NCBI GenBank assembly: GCA_028829895.1
Contig: CM054182.1
Span: 1,141,001 to 1,205,000 of the forward strand
Direction of reading: 5' to 3'
DNA length: 64,000 bases
Source: Sinotaia quadrata
Lineage: Eukaryota; Mollusca; Gastropoda; Architaenioglossa; Viviparidae
Below, piece by piece: positions 57,070 to 64,000 of this stretch. The position numbers and the translations under genes are program-made. Position 1 is the stretch's first letter; each line of letters opens with the position of its first letter. The notes under the pieces were generated by a model. The model was not told where the DNA came from. It made no database searches and saw nothing but the letters and a program-made list of their open reading frames with translations.

Positions 57070-57211
57070 TCATTCTGTCATTTTCTGGAAACTGTTGGTG
57101 ACTGCAATATTCTGCATCTTGTCCATTAATCACTGACACCCGTCGAGATGACACCTGCAGAGGTCCATCGGGTCCCGAGAAAAAGTCGGTTATAATATCT
57201 CTCTGATCAGT
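57070..57211 (-). CDS. mwh: Internal exon of the FH3 gene, 142 nt
   Basis: Minus strand: acceptor GTTCATTTTCAG at 57212; 47 codons beginning TDQRDIITDFFSGPDGPLQV and ending CSHQQFPENDRM plus one base; donor ATGA|GTGCGT. Ends in phase 1, exactly what the 71-nt exon requires. A later donor at 57055 would break the phase and is rejected. The start follows the FH3 exon in phase 0. The peptide probably closes the armadillo-like FH3 domain and begins the tail. Confidence 0.7.
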
Positions 57212-57337
57212 CTGAAAATGAACACCTTGGATTTTTTATTTAAAGATGGTGGTCAATTATGAACAATTGTCAAAATAAATACCGAGGAAGAAGGAGTCTA
57301 CATTAAATGAAATTATTCTTTTCAGTATTTTGAGTTA

Positions 57338-57338
57338 A

Positions 57339-57397
<59 letters not shown>
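57338..57397. repeat. (AC)n microsatellite
   Basis: About 29 AC repeats in the intron. Confidence 0.98.
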
Positions 57398-57398
<1 letters not shown>

Positions 57399-57552
57399 CC
57401 TCGTATCAATATAAAAAAAGTTCATTTCCGTTTACTTTGCTCTGTTTTGGCTTGTTTTGAATTAATTTTATTCCCTTTTTTTTTGTTTTGCCTTGGTATG
57501 AATTAATTTTTGTTTGCTTTTTTGCTTTTGTTGTTATTTTGTTTTGGGGAGA

Positions 57553-58228
57553 GTGTTACTTTACTTGTTTCGTACTGTTTGATTTGTTATATTTGATGTC
57601 GTGTTACTTTACTTGTTTCGTACTGTTTGATTTGTTATATTTGATGTCGTGTTACTTTACTTGTTTCGTACTGTTTGATTTGTTATATTTGATGTCGTGT
57701 TACTTTACTTGTTTCGTACTGTTTGATTTGTTATATTTGATGTCGTGTTACTTTACTTGTTTCGTACTGTTTGATTTGTTATATTTGATGTCGTGTTACT
57801 TTGCTTGTTTCGTACTGTTTGATTTGTATATTTGATGTCGTGTTACTTTACTTGTTTCGTACTGTTTGATTTGTTATATTTGATGTCGTGTTACTTTACT
57901 TGTTTCGTACTGTTTGATTTGTATACTTGATGTCGTGTTACTTTACTTGTTTCGTACTGTTTGATTTGTTATATTTGATGTCGTGTTACTTTACTTGTTT
58001 CGTACTGTTTGATTTGTTATATTTGATGTCGTGTTACTTTACTTGTTTCGTACTGTTTGATTTGTTATACTTGATGTCGTGTTACTTTACTTGTTTCGTA
58101 CTGTTTGATTTGTTATATTTGATGTCGTGTTACTTTACTTGTTTCGTACTGTTTGATTTGTATATTTGATGTCGTGTTACTTTACTTGTTTCGTACTGTT
58201 TGATTTGTATATTTGATGTCGTGTGGTC
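57553..58228. repeat. 48-bp minisatellite, 14 copies, within an intron
   Basis: Unit GTGTTACTTTACTTGTTTCG plus TACTGTTTGATTTGTTATAT plus TTGATGTC; some copies lose one T (47 bp). ORFs read on plus are repeat artefacts. Confidence 0.97.
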
Positions 58229-58494
58229 TACTCTGGTTTAATTTAGTCCAATTTTGTCTGCTTTTAAAAAATACTGCTAAAGATATATTTTGAGAACATT
58301 GCTACCATGAAAAAATGTGACAGTACCTTTATTCTTAGACGCTTGAGAAGTGTATCAACCTGCACATGCAAAAGATATATAATATATATTTCAGTGCTAA
58401 GAAATGCCGTATTAATTCATATAATTATTTCTGTGATAAATAACGTTTTGTCTATTCATATCTTTCAGTGATACGTAACGCCGTGTTAATTAAT

Positions 58495-58848
58495 ATATTT
58501 CAGTGAGAAATAATGTCACGTTTCTTTATATTTGTTCCATTGAGAAATAATGTCACGTTTTTTAATATTTGTTTCATTGATGAATAATGTCACGTTTCTT
58601 TATATTTGTTTCATTGATGAATAATGTCACGTTTCTTTATATTTGTTTCATTGATAAATAATGTCACGTTTCTTTATATTTGTTTTAGTGAAAAATAATG
58701 TCACGTTTCTTTATATTTGTTCCAGTGGGAAATAATGTCACGTTTTTTATATTTGTTTTAGTGAGAAATAATGTCACGTTTCTTTATATTTGTTTCAGTG
58801 AGAAATAATATCACGTTTCTTTATATTTGTTCCAGTGGGATATCTTGT
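58495..58848. repeat. 37-bp minisatellite, 9 copies, each with a 3' splice-site-like end
   Basis: Unit AATAATGTCACGTTTCTTTA plus TATTTGTTTCAGTGAGA. On plus each unit has a long pyrimidine-rich tract ending TTTCAG or TTCCAG, though the surrounding gene is on minus. Confidence 0.95.
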
Positions 58849-59299
58849 GCAAACAATACATATACATTTTCGTACAAGGAAAAAAGAAATGATGATGTAA
58901 TGGTCCTTATGCAAATACCAATAATTGCGCTCCCAGTCGTCCCTCGACCTTGAAACTAGTTTTTAATACAATTAGGTAGGAAGTTCAATTCTTGAGCAAT
59001 CAATGAAATGACAAAAGTTTAGTTTTACATAGAATCAGGTGTAGAATTTAGTGCAACACGTAAACAGGTATGATAAGTAAAACTGTCAACACTATTATTT
59101 TATATTAGTCATTTATAAAATCATGTTATTATCCTTATGCTTGTCTTTTTATGTGTTCAACTAATTACATTATTTTGTTTCACTCTGTTTCAATATTTTT
59201 TTGTATAATACATTTTATTTTAACTTGAGGTTTGTTTAGTTTGCACAGTTTAATGAATACATACAATATGATTAATTATTATTTGTTAAAAATAGCTTA

Positions 59300-59393
<94 letters not shown>

Positions 59394-59395
59394 GC
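59300..59395. repeat. Compound (GT)n(GA)n microsatellite
   Basis: GT tract passing into GA tract, with GGGAGAGTGAGAGAGTGAG interruption. Confidence 0.97.
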
Positions 59396-59449
59396 AAAAG
59401 ACAAATCAATGATAATCAGTTAGTTAGTCAAACAACCACTAAAACCAAA

Positions 59450-59978
59450 ACAAGAAAGCCTGTTAGACAGATAGACAGAGGGACTGAGAGACACAGAAAG
59501 CCTGTTAGACGGACAGATAGACATGAAAGGATGTTAGACAGATAGAGGGACTGAGAGACACAGAAAACGTGTTATACAGATAGACAGAGGGACAGACAAA
59601 GAAAGCCTGTTAAACAGACAGATAGACACAGAAAGCCTATTAGACAGACACAGAGAGACAAATAGACACAGAAAGCCTGTTGCACAGTCAGATAGACGGA
59701 CAAATAGACACAGAAAAACCTGTTAGACAGACAGAGGGACAGATAGACACAGAAAGCCTTTTAGACAGGCAAGCAGAGGGACAGAGAGACACAGAAATCC
59801 TTGTTAGACAAACAGAGGGACAGAGAGACATAGCAAGCCTGTTATACAGACAGAGGGATAGATAGACACAGAAAGCCTGTTAGACAGAGGGACAGACAGA
59901 AAGCCTGTTAGACAGAGGGATAGACAGACACAGAAAGCCTGTTAGACAGACAGATAGAGGGACAGACACACAGGTATG
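59450..59978. repeat. Degenerate about 38-bp array
   Basis: GACACAGAAAGCCTGTTAGA plus CAGACAGAGGGACAGATAGA variants, many indels; an old GACA-rich array that ends about 15 bp from the donor of the 59995-60069 exon. Confidence 0.88.
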
Positions 59979-59994
59979 TACAAAATTGTATTAC

Positions 59995-60069
59995 GTCAAT
60001 AAATCGTTTCCTCCACTCGTGAATTTCTCGCTTCAAGTCATCATACTCCAGACCATCGCCTTGCGCACT
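59995..60069 (-). CDS. mwh: FH3-domain exon of the mwh-like gene, 75 nt
   Basis: Minus strand: acceptor GGCTTTGCTTGCAG, 25 codons SAQGDGLEYDDLKREIHEWR then KRFID, donor GAC|GTAATA; phase 0 on both sides. It follows the 39-codon exon directly. The pattern (acidic, then L-x-x-x-I-x-x-W...F-I-D) lines up with the end of the FH3 domain in FMNL formins, where a Gln-rich helix follows the conserved GL...L stretch. The acceptor is the last of five tandem copies (separate entry). Confidence 0.68.
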
Positions 60070-60368
60070 CTGCAAGCAAAGCCAGGCACGTTACAATGGT
60101 ATATAGTGCTTAATCAAAGGGGAGGAACTCTGCAAGCAAAGCCAGGCACGTTACAATGGTATATAGTGTTTAATCAAAGGGGAGGAACTCTGCAAGCAAA
60201 GCCAGGCACGTTACAATGGTATACAGTGCTTAATCAAAGGGGAGGAACTCTGCATGCAAAGCCAGGCACGTTACAATGCTATATAGTGCTTAATCAAAGG
60301 GGAGGAACTCTGCAAGCAAAGCCAGGCACGTTACAATGGTATACAGTGCTTAATCAAAGGGGAGAAAC
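60066..60368 (-). repeat. 60-bp minisatellite, 5 copies, repeating the exon's 3' splice site
   Basis: Plus unit ACTCTGCAAGCAAAGCCAGG plus CACGTTACAATGGTATATAG plus TGCTTAATCAAAGGGGAGGA. On minus each copy ends CTGGCTTTGCTTGCAG; only the final one abuts the coding exon. Using any upstream copy would add sequence whose 13th codon is TAA. Confidence 0.95.
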
Positions 60369-60765
60369 TCAGCTAATACCTCTTGTTTTATATTAAAAAA
60401 AAATTACCTGACAAAGTATCGCTTCAGCTTGCAGGGTGGTAACATTTCCCTTCACTAATAATTTGATTAATACGTAAAATAAAATTAAAAGTAACAGTTT
60501 AAAATTACGCTTAGTAAAATTTTAAATATACAAATGTCAGATAGTTTTGTTCTTCAAGGAAATTCTTAATAAATAAAGATTTTCTGAGTTATTTCATAGT
60601 GAGAGTGAATTTTTAAAGACTTTAATTTTCATACACTTGGTATTTCAATGTGACATAAAATTACAGTCTTTGATAGTTATGTTTTAAAGCCTAGCTAGCT
60701 AGCTGTCTAGCTAAGTGTATCATATAAAGCACACGAGTGTCTTTTAAAACAATATCTTCCAGACG

Positions 60766-60769
<4 letters not shown>

Positions 60770-60816
<47 letters not shown>

Positions 60817-60840
60817 TATAATAATAATAAATAATAATAA
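60770..60840. repeat. (AAT)n microsatellite at the 5' edge of the LINE fragment
   Basis: About 22 AAT repeats with small interruptions, ending exactly where the LINE reading frame begins. Confidence 0.97.
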
Positions 60841-61245
60841 AGACGACCAGACATTGTAGTTCTCAATAAATCCAACAGAACAGTAACAATTATTGATGTC
60901 GCTGTTCCAAGTGATAGAAACATAAAAACAAAAGAAAGAGAAAAAATAGAAAAATACCAAGACCTCAGATTAGAAATCCAGAGACTGTGGAATGTAAAAG
61001 CAGAAGTGATACCAATAGTGATAGGAGCCTTGGGGAACATAACATCACAATTGGAAGGCTACCTGAATAAACTCCCTGGAAACCACAGAATCGCTCCACT
61101 ACTCAAAGCAGCGCTCCTCGGAAGTGCCCACATCCTCCGTAAAACCTTGGATCTCCCAGAATCTTGGTAAGATTCCGAGACCTTTGATCACAGCCGACAG
61201 TCAAACAGAAGTCGTGGAAAGAGACTGAATAATAATACAGTCCTT
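60841..61245 (+). mobile_element. 5'-truncated non-LTR retrotransposon, endonuclease end of ORF2
   Basis: Plus strand, antisense to the surrounding gene. Open from 60841 to TAA at 61170 (109 residues, no start): RRPDIVVLNKSN...IIDVAVPSDRN, then EKYQDLRLEIQRLW, IPIVIGALG, LLGSAHILRKTL. RPD followed by an Asp-Val near residue 19 fits the PDX(12-14)D core of restriction-like endonucleases carried by R2/CRE/Dong-type LINEs. The rest matches the conserved C-terminal block of that group as I know it. No frameshift or stop: a young or constrained copy. An AATAATAAT tail at about 61229 probably marks the 3' end; the upstream (AAT)n may be the tail of a neighbouring copy. Confidence 0.72.
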
Positions 61246-61458
61246 AAAGTTGGTAATTAGTGGTATCGAAGATAATGAAAATGAGGTGACCTATGGATGA
61301 GGGATGGATGGCTGATACATTAGCAAAGTACGAGCAGGATACATGAGCAAAATACAAAAAGGATACATGAGCAAAGTACAAGCAGGATACATGATCAACG
61401 TAAAAGAAGAATGGATGAGGGGGTGGGGTGAAGGATATATGATTAAAAATGAATGAGG

Positions 61459-61677
61459 AAAAGTTGAGAAAGGATGGCTTCGATGTTTTTTAACTCGTTC
61501 AGGCCGATCTCCTTTTATAATATAATTTATCTAACTATCCCAACTTCCGTCTTCACTTATTCGCCCCGTCCTTTTATAATATAATTTATCTAACTATCCC
61601 AACTTCCGTCTTCACTTATTCGCCTCGTCCTTTTATATCTTTTACTCATCCATCGAAGCCATCCTTTCTCAACTTTT
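61459..61677. repeat. 219-bp structure with perfect 27-bp inverted ends
   Basis: 61459-61485 is the exact reverse complement of 61651-61677 (AAAAGTTGAGAAAGGATGGC at the left). Inside is a 58-bp doublet (CCTTTTATAATATAATTTAT) and, at 61490, TTAACTCGTTCAG, near-identical to the left end of the TTAA insertion at 29.1 kb. Possibly a composite or nested short element. Confidence 0.7.
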
Positions 61678-61756
61678 AAGGGGGTGTGCAAAACAATTAA
61701 TAAGCAAATGATTTCGATGACCTAAAAAAAATGTATTGTTTTAACTATTCGTAACC

Positions 61757-61785
61757 CCCCCCCCAAAAAAAAAAAAAAAAAAAAT
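61757..61785. repeat. C-run joined to A-run
   Basis: About 9 C followed by about 20 A. Confidence 0.97.
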
Positions 61786-61789
61786 CATT

Positions 61790-62480
61790 TTCACCCCATT
61801 TGTGATAATCTATCCCTGTTTCCCAACCCTATGTCTAGATGGATGAACAAAAGATAAATATGGAGATAAGAGACTGGGATGGTGAGTTAAAATGCGGAGG
61901 TCTAGATGGATGACCGAAAGTTGAAGACGATTATTTGAGTTTTTGAGCTATGACTGAGGACGGCTGATACTGAGGTGGAAGACAGAAAAAAAGAAGAATG
62001 TGGTAGAAAATCTAGAGACGAAACAGGCTGGGACGGATGGGCCATGAACATGGAGGTTGAGATGTGTGTGTGTGTTGCTGCACTGTGTGAAATCAAAGAT
62101 GGTATTCGAGACTGACTACAAAAGCAATATGTGTCTGTCTCATACTGTCATTTGGTGTAAACATGGCACCAGTAAAATATCTAAAAGCGAGTCATATGTC
62201 ACATGTCACAGCTTCTGCTGAAATTTGCAGCAAGACAATGGCGACCAGATTCCTTGCGCTTCAAATGGTATCTTACTGGCTGCCTGGAAATAACGGATTC
62301 TTGTTGAGAATAGAAGGTCAAAATATGTAACCAGTCATTTCTAGATTTATAATGACATTTAATACAATTAGGTTTGTAGAATCTTCATCATCAACTAAGA
62401 AAGCCGTTATGTTCTGAGTCAACGTTTAGAGGTGCTATCGTCTGTATTTTTAAAAATATTTCTTAGATTTAAAATGAATA
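61790..62480. other. Intron sequence, no exon accepted
   Basis: A minus-strand acceptor-like CCGTTATTTCCAG near 62283 precedes about 25 open codons (AASKIPFEAQG) that end in a stop; not accepted as an exon of the gene. Confidence 0.4.
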
Positions 62481-62735
62481 ATATGAAAAAGTGCTCACTT
62501 TTGTGATGAGGTCTAATAATTTGAAAAATGCACTCCTTTTGTTTAGAAATTCACAAAGAAAGATAAAAATAATAATGTTCAGTAAAATGCATTCCTGTTG
62601 GTCAGAAAGTCAAGACAAAAAAATCATGTTCAAGAAAATACAATGCTGTTGGTCAGAAGTTCACCAAGAAAGATAAAAAATATCATGTTGGTCAGAAATT
62701 CACCAAGAAAGATAAAAAAAATATCATCTGCAAGA
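62480..62735. repeat. Degenerate about 40-bp repeat beside the FH3 exon
   Basis: TTGGTCAGAA(A/G)TTCACCAAGAAAGATAAAAA variants, the nearest ending about 15 bp from the donor of the 62748 exon. Confidence 0.8.
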
Positions 62736-62747
62736 AAATGCCCTCAC

Positions 62748-62864
62748 GTTGGTAAGAAGCTGCAGATCCAGGCCTGCAGCAAGGACTTCCTGCTGCAAGT
62801 ACACTCTCGTGTTTGCACTGTGACAGGAGTTCAGGAGCGTGTTCAGCATCTTCAGGCACGCCAC
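62748..62864 (-). CDS. mwh: FH3/DID-domain exon of Multiple wing hairs-like protein
   Basis: Minus strand, 117 nt, GC-rich. Acceptor GTCGCCGCTAG, donor ACCAAC|GTGAGG, phase 0 on both sides. The 39 residues read VACLKMLNTLLNSCHSANTR then VYLQQEVLAAGLDLQLLTN. This matches the conserved FH3 armadillo signature V-x-C-(hydrophobic)3-N...R-V-x-(L)-x-x-E...G-L...L shared by DIAPH and FMNL formins; by eye about 14 of 36 positions agree with FMNL. Known role of FH3/DID: autoinhibition and partner binding in actin regulators; Drosophila Mwh has GBD-FH3 without FH2 and limits actin prehair initiation. No FH1/FH2 exons follow here before the stop. Upstream exons (GBD) lie right of the window. Confidence 0.65.
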
Positions 62865-62937
62865 CTAGCGGCGACATGAACACAACATTACTCTTCCTAA
62901 TTTTAGCATTACAGCCCTAGCTTATTATGTTACTTCG

Positions 62938-62938
62938 T

Positions 62939-63015
<77 letters not shown>
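62938..63015. repeat. (AC)n microsatellite
   Basis: About 38 uninterrupted AC repeats. Confidence 0.98.
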
Positions 63016-63016
<1 letters not shown>

Positions 63017-64000
63017 GAGAATGGAATGCGTCCACTGCAGATGCGTGGGACAAGACACAACCCCGCCCCCTCTCGGGGTGGTGGTTATAACGTGTCAAAG
63101 ACACCTGAAAAATTTATAGTGTTTTGAAGAGTTAGTCTATTGCTTTCGTTTTCACAGATGGATTGAAAAAGTGCTTGTTTTAAGTCACAGATGTCTTGTT
63201 AGTTTCAAATCTATTTAACGCTTAAAGTCCTTAAATTGAAGTACGGATTACAAGCAGTTCTTTCAAGTTAGTGGTAATAAACATTTAAAGTCCTTGTGCA
63301 CTCTATAGTTCTTGTTGCATGAAAACATAAACAAGATGTCTTCGTTTTTACACGCACATACGTAAAGAAATGGGAAGTGCTTATACTACTCGTTACGTCA
63401 TATTTTTGCATAGCAAAGTCTGTTTGAGCGTGACGTCATCAAGAAGTTCCTTCTTATCTGTTTCTCTCGAAAATATCAAAGGTACAAACTACAAATAATA
63501 CTTTCAGTAAGAAATCAAAAGCTGTTTAGGAAATATCTTTTCAATGGTTGGAATGTTTATTTCTGTTTCTAAAAAGATCGTATACCTGTTATAAAAAAAG
63601 CAAAACATTCTTTAATATCTATAGTCATTGTTTCGAATAAATATAATTGTTTTTTTTTCCTGTAAGTAAAGTTTAGATTTATCGAAATGCTATGAAAACG
63701 TAATCGTACATGAGTAATAATTACAGGAAATTTTAACTTTAATCGAAATTTTAATTATCGAAATAATAATTACTAGTTTTCTTGGCTCTAAAATTTGTTG
63801 ATACAATGTAATCATGAAAGAGTTGAAAAACCAGATAATATAACAAGACATGGAATCATATATCTGAGTTGGAATGAGGACGACGTCATGTTTTGTTTCT
63901 TTTTATTTATTTTTTTTTGTTTTGCTCGTTTTTTGTTAAGAAGAGTCAACGACCATAAAGTCTTATACGAATGTACACACAACACATTTAGCAGTCGCCC
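63016..64000. other. Intron of the FH3 gene or unique DNA
   Basis: A short GC-rich patch at 63050-63090, otherwise AT-rich. No further exon of the minus-strand gene was found up to the window edge. Confidence 0.5.

Noticed and set aside
57488..58169. CYFTCFVLFDLLYLMS repeat ORFs
   Set aside because: 48-bp repeat of 16 codons inside an intron of the minus-strand gene.
57241..62747. FH1/FH2 exons of a canonical formin
   Set aside because: I looked for proline-rich and FH2-like frames on minus between the FH3 and tail exons and found none; small missed exons remain possible.

Overview
This is a eukaryotic, intron-bearing, AT-rich window dominated by tandem repeats. More than 50 minisatellite arrays (units about 27-103 bp, 2-18 copies), many AC/GT, GA, TATC and AAT microsatellites, two TTAA-flanked short transposons, two hAT-like short transposons and a 5'-truncated non-LTR retrotransposon make up most of it. 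The style (intron-borne minisatellites, compact exons with GT/AG borders, an RLE-type LINE tail, a formin-FH3 gene) suggests an invertebrate animal, most likely a mollusc or other lophotrochozoan. The phylum is inference. I found no bacterial or viral genes, CRISPR arrays, rRNA or tRNA.

Best supported gene (minus strand, 62864 to 54112, continuing beyond the right edge): five exons whose reading phases fit together. The first visible exon carries a formin FH3 (diaphanous inhibitory domain) signature and the second continues it. The last three encode a polar tail of about 370 residues ending in a hydrophobic PDZ-ligand-like C-terminus. I see no FH1 or FH2 exons between the FH3 part and the stop. 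That architecture fits the planar-polarity protein Multiple wing hairs (GBD/FH3 without FH2) better than a canonical formin.

Weaker gene evidence on the minus strand: a 5' exon at 14443-14333 with an excellent donor; an exon at 3400-3142 with a strong acceptor and signal peptide; single candidate exons at 10905-10789 and 28684-28481; a small ORF at 7255-7049. On the plus strand there are candidate exons at 5328, 43391 and 46156. These are splice-signal plus ORF arguments only, and no family is recognised.

Layout: 1-2.6 kb minisatellites; 2.6-14.4 kb arrays plus candidate exons; 16.5-17.9 kb a T-poor strand-asymmetric block; 18-29 kb arrays, GA-rich tracts and sparse unique DNA; 29-32 kb a TTAA insertion, a perfect 117-bp inverted repeat and repeats; 32-54 kb arrays with hAT/piggyBac-like short elements; 54-64 kb the FH3 gene with its introns full of arrays and one LINE fragment.

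The recurrent unusual theme is that minisatellites here contain or abut splice sites. The FH3 gene has a five-copy array of one 3' splice site, a duplicated acceptor before its last exon, and a 103-bp repeat that begins inside the last codons and runs into the 3' flank. Other arrays repeat AG|GTAA, GTGAGT or TTTCAG motifs once per unit.
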